Origin: Otis tarda
Taxonomy: Eukaryota; Chordata; Aves; Otidiformes; Otididae
Assembly: GCA_026413225.1 (NCBI GenBank)
Contig: CM048554.1
Span: forward strand, 94,591,963 to 94,655,962
DNA length: 64,000 bases
Direction of reading: 5' to 3'
The notes under the pieces were generated by a model that ran no database searches, was not told the origin of the DNA, and was given only the letters and a program-made list of their open reading frames with translations. Position 1 is the stretch's first letter, and the number at the start of each line of letters is the position of its first letter. The position numbers were made by a program, and so were the translations under genes. This document shows positions 49,601 through 61,590 of the stretch, in pieces.

Positions 49601-52030
49601 CAAATGCCTTCTAATTAACAAAAGAAATTCTGGCCACCTCTTCTCCAACTGTTTAGGACACAAGTTGTTCATTATTGAGTAACAATTAAACTCCCCTTGG
49701 ACATGTATTTATAAGACAACAAAAATGGCAATTTTTCCAGAACAGAGTATTCAGTGCAAATCTAAAACAACTATAGAATGTGTGCTGGAGGGGAACTTGA
49801 GGGGGTCACCTTATCCTCTGCTTCAAGGGTCAGTTAAATTATTTCTCAGAGATGCTTGCTTTTTTCATTCTTGATGACCTTCAGTGGTCAAAACTCCACA
49901 GTTTCTTATGGGTCAAAAAGAAATGGAGGAAGTATATGCAAATGACTGAAGTGCAAATGCGGTAACCTTAAAATTATTTTCTTTATATATCCATGCATGT
50001 TGTATAAGCTAAACTGATTATCCACTTCTGTGCCAAATCTTGTTTCTGTATAACCCAACATCTGTAGCAACTGTGCGTGGAAAGAGGTTCTCAGAAAGAG
50101 AGACCATCATTTTTGGGACAGCAGTGGGGAGAAGAGAAAGGAAGAAGGACCCTCACTGGCAAACACAGGTGTAGGAGTCTTCCCTATTGTGTCAAGCTAG
50201 AGAAAATTTGGTTATGTCTTTACTTTGTGAGTTGATTATAAGACCCACAGATGACAAGATTAAGACAAGTAAGTGCATTTTAAACCTGAAGACATATACA
50301 GTACTATTAACGATGAATAAATTAATTGGAGATTTATAAGAGGATTCGAAAGTAAGATGTGCAGCATGTAGGAAGTTGTGTGGGCAGAAATAGGAAATGA
50401 CTGGCAATGTCAAATAAAAAACCCCATAAAAATACATAAATTATAAATTATAAAATTTATAAATTAAAAATATTTGAGTTATTGTGATTAAGTGGTCTGA
50501 TTCTGAATGCTGAGACTTGGACTTCAGGACAGAAAAAAAACTGTTTCAGGCAAAAATGAAAGCCAATCTGGTATTTAGAGCAAGGACCAGCATGTAGGTC
50601 CAATAAGGAGATGCCTTATGCTTAAATCCTTGTTTTGGTGCAACCTTTTTTTTTTCCTGTTACCTTAGAAAGTTTAATAAAAGCAGCTAGCAAGTTCTTC
50701 TGAAGGCAGTATTTAAAGATGCCCTCCCTCTCCTTTCAGGAAAGACCTTAGAAACACTGCAGATGACATACAATTTTTTCCAAATTTTGAAACTTAATTT
50801 CTGAAATATTTGATCTATCTTTGTTTTCTTATATCTAAAAATATTTAAATTGTATATATAGTCTAACAATTTCCTTTAATTTTGCAATGACTAAACTTTT
50901 CAGCTGTATCTGCAACCCCAAAACTTCATAACTTCTGTTTTCCCAAAAGTAGTATAAATATGAGACCTTTAAATATTCAATTTGTTTATTTCATTGTCTA
51001 AAATAATAGTTTCAATTTCCAGAACACTGGATGCAACTATTCCATGAAGTGAGCAGTGCAAAATAAACAAAGATCAGATGTCCTGTGAATATCCACAGTT
51101 TAACCTGTCAGCTGAACAGGGAAATGGTGAGCTTTGCAAACATGACAGTGGCTATAGATTTTTTTTTTTTGCCAGAGTAGGGGTGAACCAGTCCCCATAT
51201 TGGGGATACTTCTGCCAGCAACCACATTTCTTCATTTTTTCAAGGAGTTCAACTGCAGTTCCTCAACTGTCCTGTCCTCCATGTCAGAACATGCAACCCA
51301 ATCATATTTAAATAACATTACAGCTTGCTTTAAAACAAGCTCACCTATTGCAAATCTATCTATGGTGTAACGTGTTTCCATGGCACAATGTTTTAAAAAG
51401 TAAGCAGACCCCAGGTGTAGCCATAGACTCACTAGACCATTCATGGATTTGACTGAAGTGTGGCAAAGGTATGGCTAGTTGTGCATAGCTCTAGAGAGGG
51501 GTGGGGAAAAAAAGTCATACTTCTATTTTGAGTGCAGATGGATAACAACACAGAGACAGCTGTTACAGTATATTCCAGAACTGATATTCTGGTGTTGACT
51601 TGTTTTAGATGCAGCAGTTGAACTGGTTTAAGTGGTTTAAATTCCACCAAATATTTAGCTCATCAGCACTTACATAAGATGCAAGCTTGCTTCCATGTAA
51701 ATCTGTTCTGTGTTTTTCAGACCTGTGCATTACAATCCTAGAACTCTGGTTTTAACTTCTCTCTTTCAGGAAAATAATCTGTTACATAGATGCAGAAACC
51801 TACCTTTCGTCTTTGCAAGCCTGATCTTTTAACATCCCTTAATCACAACAGTAGAAGCCCTAGCTTCTGAACAGAAATTAGCATTGGCTATGCCACTGAA
51901 GATGGCTGAGAAACTCTCTTGCATGCCAGAATCCCTTAGCTGACAGACTCCATGGCAGCAACTACATTAATGTTTAAGTCCAAATGAGGGACGTGCTTTT
52001 GATGTGAATCTCCCAACTGTTCCTACTTAC
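46643..52030. other. Long unique AT-rich stretch, no gene seen
   Basis: More than five kilobases with no recognised repeat or gene. Parts, for example 46980-47260 with homeodomain-type cores (aattaaag, taatatgc) and 48300-48430, have the even composition often seen in conserved non-coding DNA, but this is only an impression. Short AT repeats lie at 50430-50470. Confidence 0.55.
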
Positions 52031-52073
52031 TGTGCTTCGAGTTGCACTGTGGAGAAGCCTCAGACTGCGTGAA
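52031..52073 (-). other. Weak exon candidate, non-coding
   Basis: A 43-base - strand segment between a pyrimidine-rich acceptor (ttaaatttcatttcag) and a consensus donor (gtaagtagga). No supporting coding frame: the frame compatible with the next - strand candidates has a stop. If real, it would most simply be a lncRNA exon. Confidence 0.18.
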
Positions 52074-54487
52074 CTGAAATGAAATTTAAGGTGTGCTGCA
52101 GCCACTAGGGAATGTTCAGTCTGTTGGACTAGACCAGAGCTAGCCTGAATTAAAACCTTCAGCCCACAAATACTGTGGATACATATCATGTTCTCAGCAC
52201 GAAATATTTCACTCTACAAGTCTCTCCTGTTGGGCAGCACCACTTTTCAAGGTAGACACAGCCTGCTAGATGTCTTTTTCTGTCTGACCTGTTTATTTGT
52301 TGTTGAATGAGGAATGAACACAGTAGGCTTGAATCCTGTCTGCAAATCATATTTGGCTCAAGCTAACCTTTTTTTCAGGTGGCCTATTACCAGTAAATCA
52401 CAGCCTGTGCACCCCGACTGCCTGAATACTGTGCTAGAAGTTTAACAGCGGAAACTCATCACAACCGCTTAACACTTAAGGTAAGGAGAAGAGAGAAAAG
52501 TGTTTACAATGGAACTTATTCAAAATACATGAAGTCTTATTTATAGTGATACAAAGGAAAGAAAAAGGAGTTGACACTATAGATTTTTTTCCTGTTATTC
52601 ACCAGCATTCTTTTGTCTCCTCTTGATTATTGGCCAAGTGACAGTATGGCACTGTGCTAAATTGGTCCCTTAATTGATTTACTAGAAGATTATTCAGATG
52701 GTTGAAGTGGGCTTTATTAGTACAACTTTAATAACTGAGCCCTTTAGCAGAAAGAAAACAACATAAACTGGTTTTTTTACCAAGCTTGCTTCCACCTTGC
52801 AAGTACAGAGAAAGCATGCTTCAAAAATTTCAGTGATTTTCAGCTTTTTCCTAACTCTGTCATACAAAGGGTGAAGCTGTTTAATTTATTTTTAGTTCCT
52901 AATTCAAGTACTGCATATAGCGATATTCTCACTAGCAATCCATAGCACCCTGCTGTAAAAAATGGACTCTTGCTCTACTTAAACAATGTCTTGAGACCGG
53001 GACCCAGCATGAGACTGTAATTACTTGGGAGTCTCTGTCTCCCCAACAGCTTCTCCTGGTGTGAGAGCTGTCAGGTCCTCTCTTTTCTGTGTGTTTTCTT
53101 GTGGTGGCAAGAACTCCTATATGTTTTGTTTAAAGAAAAAAAAAATTATGTACTTGGGGGAGAAAAAGACCTTTTGCTGCTGCAGCCTGCTTCAAATGGG
53201 AACCCTAAAAACGGGAGAAGACAGTATGTGCCTTTCTCAAGAACAGCTTGGGCCACGTGCTCGCAGCGAACAGGCTAGAGCGGAAGGCAGGGTGGGCTGA
53301 GAGAGAGACTATGATGGGACCCTGCAGTTCATGCTCTCCACAAAAATATTTCGTTGTCAGGGAATGTGCTAGCTAACAGTCTTCAGGAAATCTTTTTTTT
53401 TTCTCTCCATATATGATTTTTTGCTATTCACAGAGTTATGTGATTTATGTTTTTTGTGTCCTAATAAGATCTTTTGTGTCTTACAGCTGGGGCAGTAGAA
53501 GAAGGGACATAAATTCATTTCAGGGCTTTGGCCAATTGAAGATCATGGGCCAACACTGCAAAGTCCCTTCTGTGTCCCTAGCCCTGAAGGAGGAAACATT
53601 CCTTAAAGAAGATATCTCCTTTTCCCACCCTGTCTGGAGACCTCAGCCTTTGTTGGTGTAGGGTCCTGAGCTTTTGTCCTAGCTCTTGTATCTATTCAAC
53701 AATAGCTGATTATTTTTTAGAGAGCTGCAGAGAAGGATGTAAAAGACCTTTTAGTACAATAGCAACTGCTTTTCTCTTTCAATTTATATTTCCTGAATCC
53801 TCAAACCACCAAGCAAGACAGGAATTTTGTACCCAGAGGACAGAATGAACCAGAGAAGTTATTTTTGTCTTAAGTGGTAAGTAGAAGTGAAAACAGTTTG
53901 GCTTATCCTGTTAACATAAGCCTTGGGTTTGTGTCAGCAGAGCAGGGCTGAAGTTAGCTGTACAGCACTACGAGAACCCTTATGAAAACTATGAGAACGT
54001 CTTCCAATTATTCACATTCAGACCATGTGTGAACCTGTTTCTGAGCTCCCTTGCACTGAGGGCTCTATTTGAACTTAAATGTGAAGATTTACATATGCTG
54101 CCTTTAGCTTTTTGCCTGAGATGCTCACCCTTTCAGTCTTTAGGTGAGAAAGTGCAAAAGTGGGTAAAAACTGATGTCTGTACTCTCAGAGTTACAGGGG
54201 TCAGACTGATACACTGCCCGTAGTGGGGGCTGTGCTATGAATCGAGGCCTTGTTCCTCACCCACATCATAATTTAGGGCTTCTGTAGCTGTCATGAGAGA
54301 ACACTCTAGAAAATTTCATCACGTTCTCTCCTAGCTTGACCCAGAATTGTTAATTCCACTTCCCCTGTTTGAGGCTGTGCCTTCCCAAAGGGATATACAG
54401 ATGACCCTACATGGTTGAACCTACGTCCCAGGACCGCAGTAGTTTGCAGTGAAGGGGTCTGGAAACCTGCAGAAAGCAGCATGGGAG
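52074..54487. other. No identified feature
   Basis: Unique sequence. Open frames on + at 53025-53300 and 53413-53661 lack domain signatures. Confidence 0.55.
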
Positions 54488-54996
54488 TCCCTTATTTAAT
54501 ACCGTTATCTGTCGTGCTGGAGGAAGTCACTAAGTGCTTGCTCACAAAGTTTGTAGATGACACCAAACTTGGGTAGTACCTGTTGATGTGCTCAAGGGCA
54601 TGGCTGCCATCCAGAGGGATGTAGACAGGCTTGGAGGAATGGGACAATAGTGACTTAATGGAATTCAGCAAGGAAAAATGCCAAGTCCTGCAACTGAGAA
54701 GGAAGTGTCCCTTGCTGTGACGCAGACTGGAGCTGCCTGGCTGGGGAGCAGCTCTGTGGGAAAGGCCCTGGGGGTGCTGGTGGACAGTGAGCTGAGCGTG
54801 AGCCAGCAGTGGCCCTGGCAGCAGTGAGGACCAACAGCATCAGGGGCTGTATCAGTAGGAGCACAGTCAGTAAGTGGAGCAGTGGATTGTCTTCCTCGAC
54901 TTAGCACTTGTTAATCACATCTGAAATACTGTGGGCAGTTTTGAGCACCCGGTACAAGAAAGACATCAATGAACTGGAGTAAGTCGAGCAGAGCTT
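54488..54996 (+). mobile_element. CR1 LINE internal fragment
   Basis: In sense orientation it includes ttatttaataccgttatc and aagtttgtagatgacaccaa actt (reads KFVDDTKL, the reverse-transcriptase Asp-Asp box still present). It goes on with ccatccagagggatgtagac aggctt and ggtgctggtggacagtgagc. The 3' terminal part is missing, so this fragment is truncated on both sides. Confidence 0.85.
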
Positions 54997-57271
54997 GTGT
55001 TGTCTTGCATTACTATCAAACTGAGTCTTGAGATGTGCAGAGGTGATGGGCTCGATTGCTGAATGAGGTGGCAGCAGCTACCCCTACCCTTGCAATGGCC
55101 TTCACTCTTCCATTAAACTTCCCACCCAACTATCTCACTTCCAAATTTTGAAAACTGCTTCCCGCTTCCAAAGAGAAGTGGGATCTCTGGGAGGATGTTT
55201 TCAACAAGGCAGGATTTTGAAGGAAATGCTGTCATTTCTCAATCTGCCTACGTATCTCAGTTTGACTGTGGTTATAATTTGGAAGCTGATACAAAAGGAT
55301 GGGCCTGAAATAATATTTTAGGGCTGAATGCTGCCAAGCCTTGTGGGGACCAATGTTCCCAAACTGCTGCTTCAAGGCCTTAAAAGCTGTGAGTCAGGAC
55401 TCAGAAAATCATGACGAGTTTGGTAATAGAAGTTACTTATCATGATACATTTAGAAGTGTCATAGCACATTCAAACACAAGTCTTCTGACAAATACCCTT
55501 TTGACCCTTCTGGCTTTGTGGCTCATTTTCAAGCTTTTCCCTGTAACCAGAAAGGTTAGGAGTATAAAGTGAGGTGGGTTTTTTTTCTGACTTTTTTTTC
55601 TGGCTTTGCTTTTTAAACTTAATTTAAATTAGTAGTAATGTTCTGGTGTGTTCAGACAATGTCAAATCTAAAATTTTTAAGATAAAGGCCCATGGTTAAA
55701 ATCTATGAGCTGGCAACACCAAAAATTGGATGCAAATATTGTAATTTAGTCTTATTTTAGATGTATTTTATATAAATGTACAACATAATTCTTATGTCTA
55801 TAATGATAATTCATCTTAATTGACTGCTTAGCAAGTGATTATCACAGTAATTCCTGAGGTATAATATCTGTAATAAAATAATGATTGCTTTCTCTTTTCT
55901 AAGAAGTTCATTGGCTCCAGTAAGTGTGACAAATTTTTTTTTCCACAGCAGAGAAAAGCAGCTATGAGTGGAGAATTTGTACCTAAGTAGCAGACTGTAG
56001 TGAGAATTTAAAATGATCAATTCCAGAGTGAATTATTATTTTAAGATTTACACTCAGAGCGATGCATTCAGTGTTTATATCTGATGCCAAGCTGCAGGGA
56101 AATATTCCTGACAGTGTTTTGCTTGTGCCCTGCACTGACTGATTGAAATTTACAGCTGACCTCCCTGACAATAACTCTGTCAGAAGATCGGTCCTTCAGG
56201 CAAATTGCCAGCTCAGACGTGAAAATCTGCAAATGGAAGAATGCAGAAAGCCTTTTGCATTAAAACTGTAGAGATGTAAATTTTCCCTGACAAAGCTGGC
56301 ACTCTGACTTCTTTTGCAGCTTTCCCCTTCATCATTTTTCTTCCAATGATATTTTTCTTCTCCCAGGGCACTTCCAATCATACTAAAATACTGTTGTACT
56401 AAATGCCAAGGACTCATTACTGTTCTGGAAAATTTGTCTCTCTAATTGAAATTTGTGGCCTCCGAGGAAGTTTCAGTTAGTTCCCAATTCCAGATATCAA
56501 AATGACTTCAAAATATCAAAATAGAAGAGTTTCATTATGACTTAATCTAAGGGAAAGATTATTTTCATTGCAAGGGTTTTACTGGTAGGTCATGCCCCTT
56601 ATAAGCTTTATGGCCATCAAATACAATGTGCTATAAAAAGTGTCAGTGATTCAACAGGACACACTTTTTTATTAACAAATTGATACATGGAACAATTTCA
56701 CAGGTGTTACGTTGCTGAAGGTGCTGGTTTTGATCTGGGAAATACATTAATCAGTGTAACTATGCTTTGCCTTACGATTCACTTTTCGTGTAATTAACAA
56801 TTTACTTCTCTACGCACGGTCTCTGTTGGCTGTTGCTGTGTCCTCTAGAAAAACTACTGTGATTCAGAGATCAGGAAGATGAACCCTGTATTTAATGAAT
56901 AATTAACACACAAATTTCATAGGTAAAGTGCCTTGGAAGCCCCAGGGATTAAAAGTACCATGCAGAAGTACTACTCTGACTGTTAGGGGGAATTTATGTT
57001 GAGTGCAGACATGATCTCAGTTCAATTCTTGCTTCCTCTGGACCCTTACCAAGTAGTCACAGGTAATTTATTTAGCCTCAGGTTTTTGTGTTTGGTCCCT
57101 GTAGCAGACCATTGCTCTCATGAAGGTGTGCTTCAGAGAAGTAGTCTGGAAGCTGAAATAAGATCCCTTATGGCCAAAAACCTGACTGAAAGCTCTCCCC
57201 GGCAAGAAGCAGCAGATGATTAACTCAAAATCTTTTCATGGCCAAAAGTATATATCCATATTTGTAGATAT
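54997..57271. other. No identified feature
   Basis: Unique sequence. The block 56030-56450 looks less degenerate than its surroundings and is open for 60-73 codons on the - strand in two places, but no motif is recognised. Confidence 0.55.
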
Positions 57272-58240
57272 AGAATCATAGAATAGTTTGGGTTGGAAGG
57301 GACCTTTAAAGGTCATCTAGTCCAATCCCCATGCAAGGAACAGGGACATCTCCAACTAGATCAGGTTGCTCAGAGCCCTGTCCAACCTGGCTTTCAATGT
57401 TTCCAAGGATGGGGCATCCACCACCACCTCTCTGGGCAACCTGTTCCAGTATTTCGCTACCCCCATTGTAAAAAATTTCTTCCTAATATCTAATCTAAAT
57501 CTACCTCCCTCTATTTTAAAACCATTACCCAGCATCCTATCACAACAGGTCGTGCTGAAGAATTTCTCCCTGTCTTTTCTATAGAAGCCCCGTTTAGGCA
57601 CTGGAAGACCGCTATAAGGTCTCCCTGGAGCTTTCTCTTCTCCAGGCTTAACAGCCCCAACTCTCTCAAACTGTCTTTGTAGGAGAGGTGCTCCAGCCCT
57701 CTGATCATCTTCATGGCCCTCCTCTGGACTCTCTCCAACAGGTCCACATCCTTTGTATGTTGGGGGCTCCAGAAATGAATGCAGTACTCCAGCTGGGGTC
57801 TCATGAGACCAGAGTAAAGGGGCAGAATCACCTCCCTCGACCTGCTGATCATGTGGTTTTTTGATACAGCCCAGGATGCGGTTGGCTTTCTGGGCTACTA
57901 GCACGCATTGTTAGCTCATGTCGAGCTTCTTGTCCACTAGCACACCCAAGTCCTCCTCAGAGCTGCTTGCAATCCATTCTCTGCCCAGCCTGTATTTGTG
58001 CCTGGGATTGCCCCAACCCATGTGCAGGACCTTGCAATTGGCCTGGTTGAAGTTCAGGGGGTTTGCATGGGCCCACATCTCCAGCCTGTCAAGGTCCCTC
58101 TGGATGGCATCCCTTCCCTTTAGCATATTGATTATATCACACAGCTTGGTGTCATCAGCGAACTTGCTGAAGGTACACTCTATCCCACTGTCCATGTCAC
58201 TGACAAAGATGTTAAACAGGACCAGTCCTAATACTGGGGA
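57272..58240 (-). mobile_element. CR1 LINE, longest copy in window
   Basis: The left end tagaatcatagaatagtttg ggttgg is the reversed CR1 3' terminus. The - strand holds the ORF2 C-terminal part in pieces: 57911-58261 reads [20 protein letters not shown] followed by ADDTKL (reverse-transcriptase Asp-Asp box kept), and 57356-57904 holds the remainder with a frame change around 57860 and another near 57600. It is 5'-truncated in the reverse-transcriptase domain and inactive. Confidence 0.92.
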
Positions 58241-58428
58241 TATCTGTCCATACAGATACATGGAGCTAAGATTTTATTGTTAAGCCAGTGAATACTTTAA
58301 CAGTTTAATCAAAATACAACAAATATTTATTGTTAGTCCATTTGTAGGAATCCCAACACTCTGTCTATATTGACTCAAAAAGAAAAAAAAATAAATGCCT
58401 CTTTTTAATACTCTGACACAAAAAAAGG

Positions 58429-58677
58429 CTACAAATGTGGACCTCTTTTCTTGGGTGTCATGCTCATCCTTTCAACATAGCTTGGTGAACGCAAACCGGC
58501 AGCTTCCTGTTTCCTGGAGCAGAAGGGGCAGAAGGTGTTATGACAAATCATCAGCATCCTATGGTCCTCAGTGGGAGTAGAGTGATGCTTATGGTGGAGT
58601 TTTTTTCTCCTCATGTTCTTCTCCTGAGCTGCCAGCTGCAGCCTGGCAGTGACTCCCAGCCCCCGACACACAAAGGC
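58429..58677 (-). CDS. Unidentified open frame, possible terminal exon
   Basis: On the - strand the frame is open from after a TAG at 58678-58680 to TAG at 58429-58431. It has protein-like composition: a basic stretch EKNMRRKKLHHKHH, then RMLMICHNTFCPFCSRKQE with a CX4CX2C motif (Cys codons at 58543, 58528 and 58519), then SPSYVERMSMTPKKRGPHL and stop. There is no good ATG near the start, and in-frame cag acceptors at about 58636 and 58624 would suit a last exon beginning EKNMRR. Downstream on the same strand two AATAAA words follow at 100-156 bases. I do not recognise the family. It may be the last exon of a small basic protein gene, a decayed gene or chance. Confidence 0.3.
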   Translation of the reverse strand, partial: AFVCRGLGVTARLQLAAQEKNMRRKKLHHKHHSTPTEDHRMLMICHNTFCPFCSRKQEAAGLRSPSYVERMSMTPKKRGPHL

Positions 58678-58830
58678 CTATGGTATGTCAGGCAGTGATC
58701 GAGGGCAGGGGGCTGCGTGTGCCACCACCTCCCCAGCAAAGCCATTCCCAAAGCTGAAGCTGGAGCAAGGGACGCACAGGGTTAAACCAGCAACACCCAG
58801 CTTGGGTGGTTCTCTTTCTTCCTTTCTCTC

Positions 58831-58854
58831 TTTTTTTTTTTTTTTTTTTTTTTT
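58831..58854. repeat. Poly(T) run of 24
   Basis: Twenty-four T in a row after a ctttctttcc-type pyrimidine tract. It could be a simple repeat, or the reversed poly(A) of an unrecognised retrocopy, but no copy is seen beside it. Confidence 0.9.
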
Positions 58855-59107
58855 ATGTGCTATTCTCTAGTTAGGTTTTCACTAATAGATTTGATCCTGA
58901 GCCACAGATTTCTGATTAATTCACATTTTGCTGATCTAGGCTTATACTTCTGGTCAGTCTCTACTTTGGCAGCAGCAGTGTTTATTTAATTGTCTGATTT
59001 AAATATTGTCAATACTTGGTCAAGAAGCACAAGCACTGCTTGGATAGTTCACAATACATGACAAATGATGTCCATAGCATAAAACCTAAAGGTCATGTTG
59101 CTAATAC

Positions 59108-60193
59108 AATGTGGTGGGTTGACCCTGGTTGGACACCAGGTGCCTACCAGAGCTGCTCTATCATTCTCCTCCTCAGCTAAACAGGGAAGAGAAAATATAA
59201 TGAAAGGCTCATGGGTCGAAATAAGGGCAGGGACAGATCATTTACCGTCACAGGCAAACCAGTCTCGAACTGGGGAAATTAGTTTAATGTATTACCAGTC
59301 AAAATCAGAGCAGGATAATGAAACATAAAAACTAAACCTTAAAACACTTTCCTCCCACCGCTCTCTTCTTCTTGAGCTTAACTTTACTCCCAAATTCTCT
59401 ACCTTCTTCCCTCTAGTGGTGCAGGGGAATGGGGGTTGTAGTCAGTTCACCACACATTGTCTCTGCTGCTTCTTTCTCCTCGAAGGGAGGACTCCTCACA
59501 CTCTTCCCCTGCTCCAGCGTGGGCTCTGTCCCATGGGCTACAAGTCCTCCATGAAATTCGGTCCTTCCCATGGGTTGCAGTTCTTTATGAACTGCTCCAT
59601 TGTGGGTCCTTTCCACAGGGTGCAGTCCTTCAGGAACAGATTGCTCCAGCATGGGTCCCCCACAGGATCTCAAGTCCTGCCAACAAACCTGCTCCAGTGT
59701 GGGTTCCTCTCTCCACTAGCCCAGTGGACTTCCCACTGGGGTCACAGCCTCCTTTGAGCACCCACCTGCTTTGGTGTGGGGTCCTCCATGAGCTGCAGGT
59801 GGATCTCTGCTCCTTCGTGGGCCTCTGTGGGCTGCAGGGGGACCGCCTGGTTCACCATGGTCTGCACCACAGGCTGCAAGGAAATCTTGCCAAGAGCAAC
59901 TTTACTTCTCCCCCTCCTTCGTCACCAGCCTTGGTGTCTGCAGAACTGTTCCTCTCACATATTCTCACTCCTCTCTCCTGGCTGCTGCTGTGCAGCAGTT
60001 TTGCCCCTTTCTTAAATACATTATCCCAGAGGCTCTACCAGCATCACTGATGGGCTCAGCCTTGGTCAGTAGCTGGTCCATCTTGGAGCTGGCTGGGATT
60101 GACTCTGTTCAACACAGAGGAAGCTTCTAGCAGCTTCTCACAAAGACCACCCCTGTAGCCCCACCTGCTACCAAAACCTGGCCATGCAAACCA
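59108..60193 (-). mobile_element. Solo LTR, ERVL-like, with target duplication
   Basis: A 1086-base LTR on the - strand, flanked by identical five-base aatac at 59103-59107 and 60194-60198. On the + strand it starts (aa)tgtggtgggttgaccctgg and includes ctcatgggtcgaaataaggg, then caggcaaaccagtctcgaac tggggaaattag, which is the reverse of the gttttcccc...gagtctgttttgcccg block of the other LTRs. It ends tagcagcttctcacaa ... cctggccatgcaaacca. The reversed TATTTAAG box is at 60011-60018. No retroviral genes are adjacent. Confidence 0.88.
60011..60018 (-). promoter_or_regulatory. TATA-like box of the reversed LTR
   Basis: The + strand has CTTAAATA, so the - strand reads TATTTAAG, the same box as in the three other copies of this LTR family. 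Confidence 0.45.
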
Positions 60194-60958
60194 AATACAT
60201 TCATTTATTAATTTCTCTTCACTGTTAGTCTTGCTAAAGCAGATTAATGATTTTGGTAATTGGTAGATGGTTCAGAGCCCTGGAATTCTGTGTTTTGGGA
60301 AAAAAAAAAAACCCTATACTGACTGATTAAAAAACGAGTGATACAGGAACTAGCAAATGAGATCTAATACAAAAATTTGCTCATATTCCTGTGCAAATAG
60401 GTTTATTGACTTTTGCAATATTACTGTATAGTGAAACTAAGGCATTAAATAATAACAGCTCTCAGTTTCCAAAGAATTAATCTCTTCCTGCAATAGCAAA
60501 CTGTCCTTACTCTTCCTGCATTATACAGTTAATCAACATCCATTCCTAATGGGTTGTTTTGTCTGCATGGGATTGTTTAAGACATACTTATACACCTCAA
60601 GGAGTAAAAATATTTCATGATAAGCGATGCTGATCCTCTGTACTTATGGATTGGCAGTCTATCCTAGCTTCTTAAGATGGTGCCATTACTGGTATCCTCA
60701 CTTTGTAAGACTTTCCCCTTGTAGCTACTATTTCTGTCCCTGGTTACTTACAACTATTCCATAACTATTTCTCTCGTGCTTTTGAGCCTTTATCATTGAA
60801 GAAAGGGAAAACAAATGAACCAGACATCCTCAAACCCTGATGTCTGAATTCACTGGTATGCCACACTGCAGCAGTAATTCTGATGAAAAAAATAATTGAA
60901 GAGTTGCATGTGAAATGGAGTAGAATGTAACACAGTTTCCCAAAATGAGACAAGATTA
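60194..60958. other. No identified feature
   Basis: Unique AT-rich spacer between two LTRs of the same family in opposite orientation. Confidence 0.65.
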
Positions 60959-61140
60959 TGCCAGGCTGTACAGGGTGCAGGTGCCCCATTGCTGGCAGCA
61001 GGGGCTGCAGGGCGGTCTCTGCGAGGAGAGGCGAGGGGCTGCCCCATGCCGGGCACAGCCGGTTCCAGCTGGATCGAACCGACCAACAGCAGGGCACAGC
61101 TGAACCCCACAGCTGAAATGGTGGCACATTGGGGAACAAG

Positions 61141-61148
61141 TATTTAAG
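61141..61148 (+). promoter_or_regulatory. TATA-like box of the split LTR
   Basis: TATTTAAG followed by aaagggcagaaaa, at the same site as in the other LTRs of the family. The CR1 insertion lies about 80 bases downstream, so the promoter and the poly(A) signal of this LTR are now separated. Confidence 0.45.
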
Positions 61149-61223
61149 AAAGGGCAGAAAATGCCACAGGGAGAGAAGGAGGGAACAAAGAGTGAGAAAC
61201 ACAAAGAGTGGAAAGCTGCCCAT

Positions 61224-61590
61224 CGGAAAGGGACCTGGGAGTGCTGGTTGACAGCCACCTGAACAGCTGGTGAAGGGTCTGCAGCACAAGTCTTATGAGG
61301 AGCGGCTGAGGGAACTAGGATTGTTTCGTCTGGAGAAGAGGAGGCTGAGGGGAGACCTCATTGCTCTCTACAACTGCCTGAAAGGAGGTTGTAGCAGGGT
61401 GGGTGTTGGTCTCTTCTTCCAAATAACAAGTGACAGGACAAGAAGAAAGGACCTCAAGTCCCAGGAGAGATTTAGATTGGACATGGCACTTTGGGATGTG
61501 GTTTAGTAGGGCATGGTGGTGTTGCATTGACAGTGGGACTTGATTATCTTAGAGGTCTTTTCCAACCATAATGATTCTATGCTTCTATGA
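61224..61590 (+). mobile_element. CR1 LINE with internal deletions, nested in LTR
   Basis: It starts ggaaagggacctgggagtgc tggttgacagcc and ends cttttccaaccataatgatt ctatgcttctatga, a CR1 3' terminus. The middle reads [20 protein letters not shown] on +. Two segments expected from the family are missing: a large piece after ccacctgaacagctgg, and another where ttggacatggcactttggg joins the region before the C-terminal HWNRLPREV motif to the last codons. Confidence 0.85.

Larger units (their letters stand above)
58241..59107. other. Interval with an unidentified - strand open frame
   Basis: Between a CR1 and an LTR. It contains the - strand open frame ending at 58429, two reversed AATAAA words at 58326-58331 and 58273-58278, a pyrimidine tract and a run of 24 T at 58831-58854. 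Confidence 0.6.

Noticed and set aside
57356..58261. Apparent genes of 113-182 codons on the - strand.
   Set aside because: They are broken pieces of CR1 ORF2, shown by the reverse-transcriptase box and the conserved CR1 C-terminal motifs.
58429..58854. The - strand open frame as a processed retrocopy, with the T run at 58831-58854 as its reversed poly(A).
   Set aside because: For a - strand retrocopy the T run on + should lie left of the frame, but it lies to the right, on the 5' side.
59413..60050. Open frames of 79-197 codons on +.
   Set aside because: They lie antisense in the ERVL-like LTR 59108-60193 and are composition artefacts.
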